A stretch of 64,000 bases of DNA from Stenotrophomonas oahuensis (GCF_031834595.1 NZ_CP115541.1:1771001-1835000), one strand, 5' to 3'; shown: positions 28,443-38,115, counted from the first letter of the stretch. Numbers and translations are program-made. Notes: generated by a model not told the origin, from the letters alone.

Positions 28443-29882
28443 ATGAAGACCTCTTTGTTGACCGGGTGGCAGGCCCGGTTCCACGCCGTGTGCCTGATGA
28501 TGCTGCTCAGCGCATTGGCCGTGGGCGCATTCTCCAGCACCGCACATGCCCAGGCCCAGGTGGCACCAGTCGCGGAAGAAAACGTCGCGGTTGAGCCGCT
28601 GCCTGATCCCGCCGCTGCAACGGCCGCTGCAGCACCCGCAGAAGAAGCCGCCGCCGCGCCCGCCTTCGACCATGGCGACGTGGCCTGGATGCTCACCAGC
28701 ACCCTGCTGGTGCTGCTGATGGTGGTGCCCGGTCTGGCCTTGTTCTACGGCGGCCTGGTGCGTTCCAAGAACGTGCTCTCGGTACTCAGCCAGATCCTGG
28801 TGGTGTTCTCCCTGGTGCTGATGCTGTGGGTGGCCTACGGCTACAGCGCGGTGTTCAGCGAAGGCAACGCCTTCTTCGGCTCATTCACCCAGTTCGCCTT
28901 CCTCAAGGGCTTCGCGCCCGACTCGGTTGGCAACACGCCGATTGCCGGCCTGCCGGATTATCTGTTCGTCGCCTTCCAGTCCACCTTCGCCGGCATCACC
29001 ACCGCGCTGATCGTCGGTGCCTTTGCCGAACGCATCAAGTTCAAGGCGGTGCTGTTGTTCTCGGCCCTGTGGTTCACCCTGAGCTACATCCCGATGGCCC
29101 ACATCGTGTGGGGCGGCGGCTACCTGGGTGAAATGGGTGCGATCGACTTCGCCGGCGGCACCGTGGTGCACATCAATGCCGGCGTCGCCGGTCTGGTGGC
29201 CGCCTACTTCGTGGGCAAGCGCATCGGCTACGGCCAGACCGCGCTGAAGCCGCACAACGTGCCGTTCACCTACATCGGCGCAATGCTGCTGTGGGTGGGC
29301 TGGTTCGGCTTCAACGCCGGTTCGGCAGCTGCCGCCGACACCGTTGCCTCGCTGGCCTTCATCAACACGATCCTCGCCACCGCCGCTGCGGTGTTGGGCT
29401 GGACCCTGGTCGAAGCGGTGAGCAAGGGCAAGCCGTCCGCACTGGGTGCCGCTTCGGGTGCCGTGGCCGGCCTGGTCGGCATCACCCCGGCCTGCGGTAC
29501 CGTCGGTCCGCTTGGTGCGATCGTCATCGGCCTGGTCGCCGGCGTGGTCTGCGTATGGGGCGTGACCGGTCTGAAGCGCCTGCTGCGCGTGGATGACACC
29601 GCCGACGTGTTCGGCGTGCACGGCATTGGCGGCATCGTCGGTGCCATCCTCACCGGTGTGTTCAGCGCACAGTCGCTGGGCGGCACCAAGGCGGACCTGG
29701 ATATTGGTCACCAGGTGTGGGTGCAGGTGGTCAGCGTCGGCTTCACCATCGTCTGGTGCGCCGTCGTCACCGCCGCCATCCTGCTGGTGGTCAAGCTGGT
29801 GGTCGGCCTGCGCGTCACCGAAGAAGCCGAACGCACCGGCCTCGACGTGACCTCGCACGGCGAATCTGCGTACGAGGTGTGA
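28443..29882 (+). CDS. amtB: Ammonium transporter AmtB
   Basis: A 479-residue ammonium channel with an N-terminal cleavable signal (MKTSLLTGWQARFHAVCLMM to SSTAHAQAQ) and an Ala/Pro/Glu-rich linker of about 50 residues before the first helix of the mature channel. Typical segments are PGLALFYGGLVRSKNVLSV, SYIPMAHIVWGGGYL with the first pore histidine, and VFGVHGIGGIVGAILTGVF with the second. It takes up ammonium across the inner membrane and is blocked by the PII protein encoded just upstream. The long acidic/Ala-rich periplasmic extension is more than most AmtB proteins have. SMAG elements and a strong terminator follow. Confidence 0.97.
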   Translation: MKTSLLTGWQARFHAVCLMMLLSALAVGAFSSTAHAQAQVAPVAEENVAVEPLPDPAAATAAAAPAEEAAAAPAFDHGDVAWMLTSTLLVLLMVVPGLALFYGGLVRSKNVLSVLSQILVVFSLVLMLWVAYGYSAVFSEGNAFFGSFTQFAFLKGFAPDSVGNTPIAGLPDYLFVAFQSTFAGITTALIVGAFAERIKFKAVLLFSALWFTLSYIPMAHIVWGGGYLGEMGAIDFAGGTVVHINAGVAGLVAAYFVGKRIGYGQTALKPHNVPFTYIGAMLLWVGWFGFNAGSAAAADTVASLAFINTILATAAAVLGWTLVEAVSKGKPSALGAASGAVAGLVGITPACGTVGPLGAIVIGLVAGVVCVWGVTGLKRLLRVDDTADVFGVHGIGGIVGAILTGVFSAQSLGGTKADLDIGHQVWVQVVSVGFTIVWCAVVTAAILLVVKLVVGLRVTEEAERTGLDVTSHGESAYEV

Positions 29883-29893
29883 TGCACGACGTG

Positions 29894-30005
29894 GTGCCGG
29901 GCATGGCCCGGCACTACAGAAAAATCGCAATCCGTAGTGCCGGGCCATGCCCGGCAACCGCAGCAAACCCGAACGAAACACGGTAGTGCCGGCCGCTGGC
30001 CGGCA
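29894..30005. repeat. Three SMAG stem-loops after amtB
   Basis: An inverted copy at 29894-29917 (ending CTAC) faces a direct copy at 29934-29956 (GTAGTGCCGGGCCATGCCCG), and a third, variant copy GTAGTGCCGGCCGCTGGCCG lies at 29983-30005. The first two form a head-to-head pair that can fold into a long hairpin. Confidence 0.85.
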
Positions 30006-30051
30006 ACCTCAGCAATATCAGATACAAGAAACGAGAGAGAGAAGCTGTCTT

Positions 30052-30087
30052 GACCGGCGATTCCCAAGATCGCCGGTCTTTTTCTTT
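30052..30087 (+). terminator. Rho-independent terminator
   Basis: Perfect 10-base stem GACCGGCGAT / ATCGCCGGTC with a 7-base loop, followed by TTTTTCTTT. It closes the PII-amtB transcript. Confidence 0.93.
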
Positions 30088-30125
30088 CATTCGCACCGCA
30101 CGCCCCAATCGGCCACAATCGGGCC

Positions 30126-30866
30126 ATGCGCCGATTCCGCCTCCTGTTCGCATTGCTCGTCACGCTGCTGCTCACCAGCTGCGCCACCACTGACATCCGC
30201 AGTCCGCTCGCCACCTGGGTGCCATCCCCGAACCACAACGAGCGCAAGCCGGTCATCATCGTCCTGCACCACACTGACCAGGACAACGTGCAGCAGAGCC
30301 TGCACACGCTGCGCACCGCCAACAGCGGCGGCAAGGTCAGCTCGCACTATCTGGTCGGTTCCGACGGACACATCTACCAGCTGGTGGCCGACAACCGCCG
30401 TGCCTGGCATGCCGGTGGCGGGCGCTGGGACTCGCTGAGCGACCTCAACTCCACCTCGATCGGCATCGAGATCGACAACGACGGCAAGACGCCTTTTGAA
30501 CCGGCGCAGATTGCCGCGCTGATCCGGCTGCTGGACGATGTGTGCACCCGATTGGGAATCCCGCGCAGCCAGATCATCGCGCATGCGGATCTGGCTCCGA
30601 CGCGCAAGAGCGATCCCAGCCGCTATTTCCCGTGGAAGCAATTGGCCGAGGCGGGATTCGGGTTGTGGCCGCGCGTAAGCGATGGGCCTGCGCCGGCCGG
30701 ATTTGATGCGATGCTGGCGCTGCAGGCGTTCGGCTATTCGCTCGCGAACCGGGAGGCGGCGGTGGGCGCTTTCCATCGGCGCTTCCGTGGGCGCGACGAT
30801 CTGCCGCAGGTGCTGGATGCGGAGGACGCACGCATTCTGCATTCGTTGTTGTTGCAGATGCGTTGA
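30126..30866 (+). CDS. AmiD-like N-acetylmuramoyl-L-alanine amidase lipoprotein
   Basis: A 246-residue outer-membrane or periplasmic lipoprotein (MRRFRLLFALLVTLLLTSCA has the lipobox). The Amidase_2 zinc domain covers about residues 35-170: IIVLHHTDQDN (first His ligand), SSHYLVGSDGHIYQLV, AWHAGGG, SIGIEIDNDG (catalytic Glu) and IIAHADLAPTRKSDP (His and Asp ligands). The C-terminal 70 residues resemble a small peptidoglycan-binding helical domain (FDAMLALQAFGYSLANREAA). It should cleave the amide bond between muramic acid and the stem peptide. AmiD and AmpDh2/3 are the closest named relatives. Confidence 0.93.
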   Translation: MRRFRLLFALLVTLLLTSCATTDIRSPLATWVPSPNHNERKPVIIVLHHTDQDNVQQSLHTLRTANSGGKVSSHYLVGSDGHIYQLVADNRRAWHAGGGRWDSLSDLNSTSIGIEIDNDGKTPFEPAQIAALIRLLDDVCTRLGIPRSQIIAHADLAPTRKSDPSRYFPWKQLAEAGFGLWPRVSDGPAPAGFDAMLALQAFGYSLANREAAVGAFHRRFRGRDDLPQVLDAEDARILHSLLLQMR

Positions 30867-30978
30867 TCGCCACGCCCTGCGTGGCTTCGCCGTGCCCGAT
30901 TCGTGCGGCACCTCACAGTTCCGCCCCAACCCACCACAAAACTGGAATCCCACTGTCACATCCAACCCATACGCTAGC

Positions 30979-30997
30979 GGTTTAGATCGATCTAACC
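30979..30997. promoter_or_regulatory. Palindromic operator candidate before the TonB receptor gene
   Basis: GGTTTAGATCGATCTAACC is a 19-base near-perfect palindrome centred on AGATCGATCT. It lies 15 bases before the receptor ATG and just before the AAGGAGA ribosome site. No regulator gene adjoins, so the binding protein is unknown; LacI-type regulators are common for such loci. Confidence 0.55.
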
Positions 30998-31012
30998 AAG
31001 GAGATTCTGCGT

Positions 31013-33739
31013 ATGTCGTCGTACCGCCCGTCGTCGTTCCCGTCCGCGCACACCGCGCATTTCAAGTCGCGCAGCGCAGCACCGGCAACGAGGACCGGCT
31101 TGGCGATTGCGCTGTTGCTGGCGATGTCGCAGCTGCACGCTGCGCCGCTGGATGATGTCGCCGATACCGCTGCAGCCCGCCCAGGTGCTGCAGCCGACGC
31201 CACCACCCTCGACGCCCTGCAGGTCACCGCCAACGCCGGCGTTACCGCTACCGCGGTCGACGCCAAGCGACGCTCGTCCGTGCTGGTGGACTCCATTGAC
31301 CAGGAAAGCATCCAGGTCACCAGCCAGGAAAACTCCATCGCCCAGCGCCTGGTGGTGGCTCCCGGCGTCAGCCTGATGCGTGACGAAGACCAGCCGCGCT
31401 ACGTGACCGTGCGCGGTATTGCCGCCAATCTCAACAGCACTACGCTGGATGGCATCACCATGGCGTCGGTCGGTGACGAAGGCGGTGGCGAGCGCAAGAT
31501 CAACCTGCAGCTGATTCCGAACGACATCGCCGCGCGCATCGACATCTTCAAGACCTTCAGTGCCGAGCAGAACCCGGACAGCATTGGTGCCGGCATCAAC
31601 CTGGTCAGCGGCAGCGCCTTCGACAAGCCGCGCAATTCGCTGCACCTGGATGCCAGCGTCAATTACCATGCGCTGAGCAATGACGACGGCCGCAACAGCA
31701 TGTCGCAGGCCACCGACCGCTGGGGCAGTGGCCTCAGCGGCTCGTACAGCACCACCTTCGGAAGCAGCGACCAGTTCGGCATCACGCTGTCCGCACGCAA
31801 TCAGGACTTCCAGACCTCACAGAACAAGCTCTTCCAGAGCTCGCAGCAGTTCTTCGACAACCAGGGCAACTACATCTCCGGCCCGCTGGAGAACCTGGGT
31901 TGGAACGGCATGTCCGCGCCGAACAACTTCGCCTACTACGCCGACAACCGCTGGATCCGCACCTACGGTGGCTCGGCGAAGCTGGAGTGGATGCCCAGCG
32001 ACAGCCCGTTCCGCGCCTCGGTGCTGATGTACAACTACGGCATGGAAGAGCGCCGCACCGAGAACGGCTACGAGTTCATCACCCAGCGCAACGTCACCGA
32101 CCAGACCCCGGTGTCCGGAACCAAGGGGATTGATTCGCTCAACGTCATCTTTGAAAACAAGGTCTGGGCCCGCAACAACCGTGGCGTGCTGGGCGGCATT
32201 GAATGGGAGCAGGACAACCAGTGGCTGGCGCTGCGCGGCGGCTACACCCGTGACCGTATCAACGCCCACGGCCGCAGCACCCGCCTCACCGCCAAGCCGG
32301 TCGGCCAGAGCCTCACCTATGCCTCGCCCGGCGTGGCCGAGATCTACAACATCACTGGGCTCAGCGACCCGGGCATCATCGACAGCGCTCGCTACGACCT
32401 CAACAGCGCCAACGAGTCTCAGACCTACGGTACCGCCGAGGTGCGTGACGTGCGTCTGGATCATCGCTGGAACGTCGGTCCGGATGCGCGCGGCTTCGGC
32501 ATCGCCAGCGGATTGGAATACAAGCGCCTGGAAGTGGACAGCGACATCACCCGTCGCAACAACGTGGCCGGCGGCGACTTCAGCGACTATCTATACCAGC
32601 CGGGCTTCCGCTACCCGAAGTCGCAGTACGCATTGCCGTTCTTCGACTACCACGCCTTCATGGCCAACGGCGGCTGGGACGCGCTGCCGGTGGACCAGAC
32701 CGGTTCCACCTATTCCAGCCTGGCTTCTGACTTCCGTTACCTGGAAACGGTCAAGAACGCCTACGTCTCGTTCCATTACAGCACCGACTTCCTCGAAGCG
32801 GTGGCCGGTGTACGCTACGACGACACCACGTTTACCGCGCACACACCGGCGATTACCGCCGGCGTCGTGACCGGTACGGGCCGAAAGGGCGGTGGCTATG
32901 ACAACCTGCTGCCGTCGCTGAACCTGACCGCGCATCTGACCGACGAGATGAACCTGCGCTTCAGCGCCAGCAAGTCCATCGGTCGCCCGATTCCGTCCAA
33001 CATCGCCCAGGCCGAAGTGGTCAACTGCGACGGAGACAGCGGCGACTGCACCATCTCGCGCGGCAACCCGGATCTGAAGCCGCAGCGCTCCACCAACTTC
33101 GACCTGTCGCTGGAGAAGTACTTCAACGACGGCCGCGGCTACGCTTCGCTCGCCGTGTTCCACAAGGACATCACCGACAACATCGCCGGCATCACCACCG
33201 AGTTCACCGACGACCAGGGTCGTGTGACCAGCATCAACACGCCGCAGAACCTCGAGGATTCCAGCGTGCGCGGTGTCGAGCTGTCGCTGATCAACCGGGA
33301 CATGATCCTGGGCGACCACCGCTTCGACGTACTGTTCAACGCCGCGCAGATGGACGGTGAAATGGTCTACCGCTATACGGGTGGCGAACGCACCATCCAC
33401 CAGCTGGCCTCGCAGCCCAAGACCATTGCCAACCTGGGTATCACCTGGCATATGCCGTGGTTGAACACCAGCCTGACCGTCAGCGAGAACTACACCGGAA
33501 AGCATATCTTCACCATCGGGGCCAACAGCTGGGGCGACCGAGGCTTCCGCTCGCGCTACGTCACTGATGTGTCGCTCAAGACCCGCATCAATGACAGGTG
33601 GTCCGTGGGCCTCACCGCCGCCAATCTGTTTGGCGAGGACCAGTACCAGACCGTCGGCGACAACTTCGAGTACATGCGCAACCTCAACAACTACGGTCCC
33701 ACATACGCGCTGCACGTCAGCTACGACCTGAACCCGTAA
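31013..33739 (+). CDS. TonB-dependent receptor, carbohydrate-type
   Basis: A 908-residue outer-membrane TonB-dependent receptor. After a 40-50-residue signal region comes a TonB-box-like TTLDALQVTA, then a plug domain (QENSIAQRLVVAPGVSLMRD, VRGIAANLNSTTLDGITMAS, PNDIAARIDIFKTFSAEQNP). The remainder has beta-barrel features with GIEWEQDNQWLALRGGYTRD-type strands and NPDLKPQRSTNFDLSLEKYF, typical of the Xanthomonadaceae receptors for oligosaccharides. The endonuclease-like gene follows after 11 bases and overlaps the GH92 mannosidase gene, so the substrate is probably a mannose-rich glycan fragment. The predicted operator lies directly upstream. Confidence 0.92.
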   Translation: MSSYRPSSFPSAHTAHFKSRSAAPATRTGLAIALLLAMSQLHAAPLDDVADTAAARPGAAADATTLDALQVTANAGVTATAVDAKRRSSVLVDSIDQESIQVTSQENSIAQRLVVAPGVSLMRDEDQPRYVTVRGIAANLNSTTLDGITMASVGDEGGGERKINLQLIPNDIAARIDIFKTFSAEQNPDSIGAGINLVSGSAFDKPRNSLHLDASVNYHALSNDDGRNSMSQATDRWGSGLSGSYSTTFGSSDQFGITLSARNQDFQTSQNKLFQSSQQFFDNQGNYISGPLENLGWNGMSAPNNFAYYADNRWIRTYGGSAKLEWMPSDSPFRASVLMYNYGMEERRTENGYEFITQRNVTDQTPVSGTKGIDSLNVIFENKVWARNNRGVLGGIEWEQDNQWLALRGGYTRDRINAHGRSTRLTAKPVGQSLTYASPGVAEIYNITGLSDPGIIDSARYDLNSANESQTYGTAEVRDVRLDHRWNVGPDARGFGIASGLEYKRLEVDSDITRRNNVAGGDFSDYLYQPGFRYPKSQYALPFFDYHAFMANGGWDALPVDQTGSTYSSLASDFRYLETVKNAYVSFHYSTDFLEAVAGVRYDDTTFTAHTPAITAGVVTGTGRKGGGYDNLLPSLNLTAHLTDEMNLRFSASKSIGRPIPSNIAQAEVVNCDGDSGDCTISRGNPDLKPQRSTNFDLSLEKYFNDGRGYASLAVFHKDITDNIAGITTEFTDDQGRVTSINTPQNLEDSSVRGVELSLINRDMILGDHRFDVLFNAAQMDGEMVYRYTGGERTIHQLASQPKTIANLGITWHMPWLNTSLTVSENYTGKHIFTIGANSWGDRGFRSRYVTDVSLKTRINDRWSVGLTAANLFGEDQYQTVGDNFEYMRNLNNYGPTYALHVSYDLNP

Positions 33740-33750
33740 GGACGCCCACC

Positions 33751-34641
33751 ATGACCGCACACCGCCTGCGTGCCCTGTTTGCCCCACTGTTGTTCGTACT
33801 TGTAGTCGGCGTGCTGTCGGCGTGTGCATCGTCCCCCCGCCCGGTTGCGGCGGGGGAGTCGGTCTCGCTGCGGGTGATGACCTTCAACGTGCGCTACGCC
33901 TCGCCCAACGATGGGGTGAATGTCTGGGAGAACCGCCGCGCCCTGACCTTGAAGACCATCGTCGACCAGCAGCCCGACCTGGTCGGCATGCAGGAACTGC
34001 TACTCGGCCAGGCCACCTGGCTGGACCAGCAGCTGCCGCACCACGCCTGGTTCGGCAAAGGGCGTAATGGCAATGAAGTGGACGGCAACGGCAACGAACA
34101 CATGGGCCTGTTCTACGACACCCGCCGCTTGACCCTGCTGCGCCAGGGCGACTTCTGGTACTCGGAAACGCCCGACGTGCCCGGCAGCGCCAACTTCGAC
34201 GGCCCCATGCCGCGCATGGCCACCTGGGGCGAGTTCGAGGACAGGCGAAATGGCAGGCGCTTCTTCCTGTTCAACACCCACCTGCCGCACACCGACGCTG
34301 CCGAGGTCCTGCGCGAGCGCTGTGCGCGGCTGCTGCTGGCCCGCATCCGGCAGCTGGCGGGTGATGCACCGGTGGTGGTGACCGGTGACTTCAACGCGCA
34401 CCCCGACGGCCCGACCCACACGCTGCTGACCGCTCAGCTCTCCGACGCCTGGGAACAGGCACCGCAGCGTAGCGGCCCGGAGAAGACCGCGCATGCGTTC
34501 ACCGGGAATCCGGACGCGCGCATCGACTGGGTGCTGTACCGCCAGTTCGGCATCCGCTCGGTGCATTCGGTGGATGCCCACGAGGGCCCGCTGTATCCGT
34601 CCGACCACTACCCGGTGGTCGCTGAACTGACGTGGCTGTGA
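33751..34641 (+). CDS. Endonuclease/exonuclease/phosphatase family lipoprotein
   Basis: A 296-residue exported lipoprotein (MTAHRLRALFAPLLFVLVVG then VLSACAS) with an EEP metal-hydrolase fold. The pattern is LRVMTFNVRYASPNDG, LVGMQELLLGQATWL (metal Glu), FFLFNTHLPHTD, VVVTGDFNAHPDGPTH (catalytic Asp/Asn) and PSDHYPVVAELTWL (catalytic His). This family hydrolyses phosphodiesters or phosphoesters. In glycan loci such secreted members may remove phosphate or phosphodiester groups from the glycan, for example mannose-phosphate, but that is inference. The stop overlaps the ATG of the GH92 gene (TGATG), so the two are translationally coupled. Confidence 0.9.
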   Translation: MTAHRLRALFAPLLFVLVVGVLSACASSPRPVAAGESVSLRVMTFNVRYASPNDGVNVWENRRALTLKTIVDQQPDLVGMQELLLGQATWLDQQLPHHAWFGKGRNGNEVDGNGNEHMGLFYDTRRLTLLRQGDFWYSETPDVPGSANFDGPMPRMATWGEFEDRRNGRRFFLFNTHLPHTDAAEVLRERCARLLLARIRQLAGDAPVVVTGDFNAHPDGPTHTLLTAQLSDAWEQAPQRSGPEKTAHAFTGNPDARIDWVLYRQFGIRSVHSVDAHEGPLYPSDHYPVVAELTWL

Positions 34642-37600
34642 TGCGCAGTTGCACGGTGCTGCCCCTGGTGGGGCTGATGGCGGTGTCGTCGGTGCACGCC
34701 GCACCGGCCGGATTCACCACCTCCTTCGAGCCCGCCCAACCGGCGGTGCAGGACACCGGCGGCGCGCTGCAGCTGCGCACCGGCACTGGCCCGAAGCAGC
34801 CGTACGCGGCCAAGGCCGAGGTGGGCTACACCGGCCTGCATGCCTTGGAGTACCAGGGCAGTGGCCGCCAGCGCCTGTTCGATGTGGATGTTCGGATCGA
34901 GGCCGACACCACCTTGTTCTGGTCAGTACTGCCGGAGATCGTCGATGGCGACTCTGTGACATCGACCTACGTCTCGGTGGATGCTGTTCTGGACGATGGC
35001 ACGCGCCTGTCCCGCCTGCCGGTGCGCGACCAGCATGGCATCGCGCTCGGTGCCACAGCGCAGGGCGAGTCCAAAACGCTTTTCCCGCAGCAGTGGGCAT
35101 ACAAGCAGGTGCGCCTGGGCGATGTGCCCGCGCTGCGCGGTAGCCGCGTCGTGGCACTGGAACTGGAGGTGCAGCCGGGGCAGGGCGGCAAAGCGCAGGG
35201 CTGGCTGGACGACGTAGGCGTGCAGTCGATCGCCCCCGCCGTGCGCCGCCGTCCCAGCGACTGGGTGGTGACCACGCGTGGCACCCAGTCCAACAGCCGC
35301 TTCTCGCGCGGGAACAATATTCCCGCCGTGGCTGTGCCGCACGGATTCAATTTCTGGACCCCGGCCACCAACGCCGGTTCGCTGTCCTGGCTGTACGCCT
35401 GGAACGAACACAACGACCAGGCCAACCGGCCGCGTCTGCAGGCGTTCTCGCTCAGCCACCAGCCCAGCCCGTGGATGGGCGACCGTCAGACCTTCCAGGT
35501 GATGCCCTCCAGCAAGCGCGGTGTGCCCGAGGCCGACCGGGTGGCGCGTAGCCTGGCCTTTGATAGAGCAGATGAAGTGGCGCGCGCGCATGAGTACCGC
35601 GTGCGCTTCGACAACGGCATCACCGCCGCACTCGCCCCGACTGACCATGCTGCCGTGTTCGAGTTCGGGTTCCCGACCGACGGTGACGCCAACCTGCTGT
35701 TCGACAACGTCGATGCACGTGGCGGCCTGACCCTGGACGAAAAGACCGGCACGCTGAGTGGTTACACCGATGTGCGCAGCGGCCTGTCCACCGGCGCAAC
35801 GCGCATGTTCGTATACGCCCGTTTCGATCAGCCCTGGCAGCGCAGCGGCCTGATCGACACCGGCCGCCCAACCGGCTACATCAAGTTCGCGCCGGGCACG
35901 CGCGCGGTGACGATGCGAATGGCCACGTCGCTGATCTCGCTGGAACAGGCACGCCACAACCTGCAGCTGGAAGTCGCCGCAGACGACAGCCAGACCACGG
36001 TGGCCGCGCGCGCCGCTGACCAGTGGGACGCACTGCTCGGCCGCGTCCAGGTGGACGGGGCCAGCGAAGACCAGCGCATCACGCTGTACTCCAACCTCTA
36101 CCGGCTGTACCTGTACCCCAACTCCGGCTCGGAGAATGCCGGCAGCGCGGCAGCCCCCGACTGGCGCTACGCCAGCCAGAACAGCGGATCCTCCGACAAT
36201 GCGCAGGGCAATGCCGCGCGCAGCTTTGCCCCGGTGCGCGACGGCAAGGTGCTGGTCAACAACGGCTTCTGGGACACCTTCCGCACCGTGTGGCCGGCGT
36301 ATGGCCTGCTGACCCCGGACCACGCCGGCAGCCTGATCGACGGTTTCCTGGAGCAGTACCGCGCCGGCGGATGGGTGGCACGCTGGTCCTCGCCCGGCTA
36401 TGCCGACCTGATGGTGGGCACCAGCTCGGACGTCGCCTTCGCCGACGCCTGGGCCAAGGGCATCACCGGATTCGATATCCCGCTGGCGTATCACGCGGCA
36501 CTGAAGAACGCCACGGTGATGCCGCCGGACCGCCACGTCGGGCGCAAGGGCATGGCCCACTCCACGTTTGACGGTTACATGAGCACCGACATCGACGGCG
36601 GCATGTCGTGGACGATGGAAAGCGCGCTCAACGATTTCGGCATCGCGCAGATGGCCCAGGGGTTGGCCGCATCCACGCAGGACCCGAAACTGCAGCGCCG
36701 CTATGCCGACGAAGCGGCCTACTTCGGCTATCGCGCCGCCAGCTACGCCACCGTGTTTGATTCCAGCGTTGGTTTCTTCCAGGGGCGTAACCGGGCAGGG
36801 CAGTGGCGCGTACCCGCCGCCGACTACAACCCGAAGGTGTGGGGCAACGACTACACCGAATCCAACGGCTGGACCTTCGCCTTCACCGCGCCGCACGACG
36901 GCAACGGCCTGCTCGCGCTGTATGGAGGCCGTCAGGTGCTGGCCGACAAGCTGGATGCATTCTTCAGCACGCCGGAAACCGCTGACGTAAAGCTCTCCGG
37001 ACCGCGTGGCTACCTCATCCACGAGATGACCGAGGCCCGTGATGTGCGCATGGGCATGTACGCGCACAGCAACCAGCCCGCACACCACATTCCGTGGATG
37101 TACCTGTACGCCGGGCAGCCGTGGAAGACCCAGCGCATCGTGCGCGACGTGCTGGACCGGCTGTACCTGGGCAGCGAGATCGGCCAGGGCTACCCCGGCG
37201 ACGAGGACAACGGCGAGATGTCGGCCTGGTATGTGCTGGCAGCCATGGGCCTGTACCCGCTGCGGATGGGCTCGCCGGATTATGTGATCGGTGCGCCATT
37301 GTTCGAGCGGCTCACGCTGGAACTTCCGCAGGGCAGTCAGCTGCGGATCCATGCGCGCAATGCAGGTCGCGACAGCCCCTACGTGCAGTCGCTGCGGGTG
37401 AACGGCAAACCCTGGTCGAAGACCTGGATTCCGCACCAGCTGCTGGTGCAGGGAGCGACGCTGGAGTTCGTGATGGGGCCCAAGCCTTCCGCCTGGGGCA
37501 GTCGTGTTGAAGACGCACCGCCGTCGTTGACCCCGGCGGGGCAGCGGCCGAAGACGCTGGTGGATGTGATCGACGCGAGCGCCAAGGTTAGTGCGACGTC

Positions 37601-37955
37601 GCTGGCAGCGCCGGAGGCGCTGACCGACAACGACGCGCGTACCGCTCTGGCGCTGCGGGGGGAGCCGATTGAGGTGACGGTTGCGCTGTCATCCGCGGCA
37701 GAAGCGCGGTTCTACACCCTGACCAGTGCTGAGCGGCCCATCGCGGTGGCCGATTGGGCATTGCAGGGCAGCGCCGATGGCATGCAGTGGCAGACGCTGG
37801 ATACCCGCGAAGGCGAGGCGTTCGAGTGGGGACACCAGACCCGGCCGTTCCAAATCGCGCAACCGGGGCGCTACGCGCATTACCGGCTGCGGATCACCAT
37901 GCCGGGTCGCGTGGAATTCGCCGAACTCGAGTTGTTGCAGCCAGCGCCGAAATAA
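34641..37955 (+). CDS. GH92 alpha-1,2-mannosidase with C-terminal discoidin-like domain
   Basis: A 1104-residue secreted glycoside hydrolase family 92 enzyme, a calcium-dependent exo-alpha-mannosidase. The signal is MRSCTVLPLVGLMAVSSVHA. GH92 segments include WLYAWNEHNDQANRPRLQAF, WDTFRTVWPAYGLLTPDHAG, FDGYMSTDIDGGMSWTMESA and the signature GYPGDEDNGEMSAWYVLAAM near residue 855. The last 120 residues (ALTDNDARTALALRGEPIEV, WALQGSADGMQWQTL) look like an F5/8-type C (discoidin) carbohydrate-binding domain. It starts at the ATG overlapping the upstream stop. Together with the receptor it should trim alpha-1,2-mannose from host or fungal N-glycans. Confidence 0.94.
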   Translation: MRSCTVLPLVGLMAVSSVHAAPAGFTTSFEPAQPAVQDTGGALQLRTGTGPKQPYAAKAEVGYTGLHALEYQGSGRQRLFDVDVRIEADTTLFWSVLPEIVDGDSVTSTYVSVDAVLDDGTRLSRLPVRDQHGIALGATAQGESKTLFPQQWAYKQVRLGDVPALRGSRVVALELEVQPGQGGKAQGWLDDVGVQSIAPAVRRRPSDWVVTTRGTQSNSRFSRGNNIPAVAVPHGFNFWTPATNAGSLSWLYAWNEHNDQANRPRLQAFSLSHQPSPWMGDRQTFQVMPSSKRGVPEADRVARSLAFDRADEVARAHEYRVRFDNGITAALAPTDHAAVFEFGFPTDGDANLLFDNVDARGGLTLDEKTGTLSGYTDVRSGLSTGATRMFVYARFDQPWQRSGLIDTGRPTGYIKFAPGTRAVTMRMATSLISLEQARHNLQLEVAADDSQTTVAARAADQWDALLGRVQVDGASEDQRITLYSNLYRLYLYPNSGSENAGSAAAPDWRYASQNSGSSDNAQGNAARSFAPVRDGKVLVNNGFWDTFRTVWPAYGLLTPDHAGSLIDGFLEQYRAGGWVARWSSPGYADLMVGTSSDVAFADAWAKGITGFDIPLAYHAALKNATVMPPDRHVGRKGMAHSTFDGYMSTDIDGGMSWTMESALNDFGIAQMAQGLAASTQDPKLQRRYADEAAYFGYRAASYATVFDSSVGFFQGRNRAGQWRVPAADYNPKVWGNDYTESNGWTFAFTAPHDGNGLLALYGGRQVLADKLDAFFSTPETADVKLSGPRGYLIHEMTEARDVRMGMYAHSNQPAHHIPWMYLYAGQPWKTQRIVRDVLDRLYLGSEIGQGYPGDEDNGEMSAWYVLAAMGLYPLRMGSPDYVIGAPLFERLTLELPQGSQLRIHARNAGRDSPYVQSLRVNGKPWSKTWIPHQLLVQGATLEFVMGPKPSAWGSRVEDAPPSLTPAGQRPKTLVDVIDASAKVSATSLAAPEALTDNDARTALALRGEPIEVTVALSSAAEARFYTLTSAERPIAVADWALQGSADGMQWQTLDTREGEAFEWGHQTRPFQIAQPGRYAHYRLRITMPGRVEFAELELLQPAPK

Positions 37956-37974
37956 CGCGCACGAATGAACCCCC

Positions 37975-38083
37975 GTAGAGCCACGCCCTGCGTGGCTTCG
38001 ACCAACCCAAACGTCCCGTAGTGACACGCCATGCGTGTCATCGCGGACCCCAATCCGCCCAGCCACGCAGGGCGTGGCTCTAC
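37975..38083. repeat. Three SMAG stem-loops before mltA
   Basis: Direct copies at 37975-37997 (GTAGAGCCACGCCCTGCGTG) and 38018-38040 (GTAGTGACACGCCATGCGTG), and an inverted copy at 38061-38083. The first and third are near-perfect complements, so they can pair over the whole region. The CTAC end of the third overlaps a TACAAT -10-like box for mltA. Confidence 0.88.
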
Positions 38084-38115
38084 AATCGGGGTTCAAGACG
38101 CCACGCAGAGATCCC

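Noticed and set aside
37975..38083. CRISPR-like repetition
   Set aside because: The repeats are palindromic SMAG elements in mixed orientation without regular spacers.
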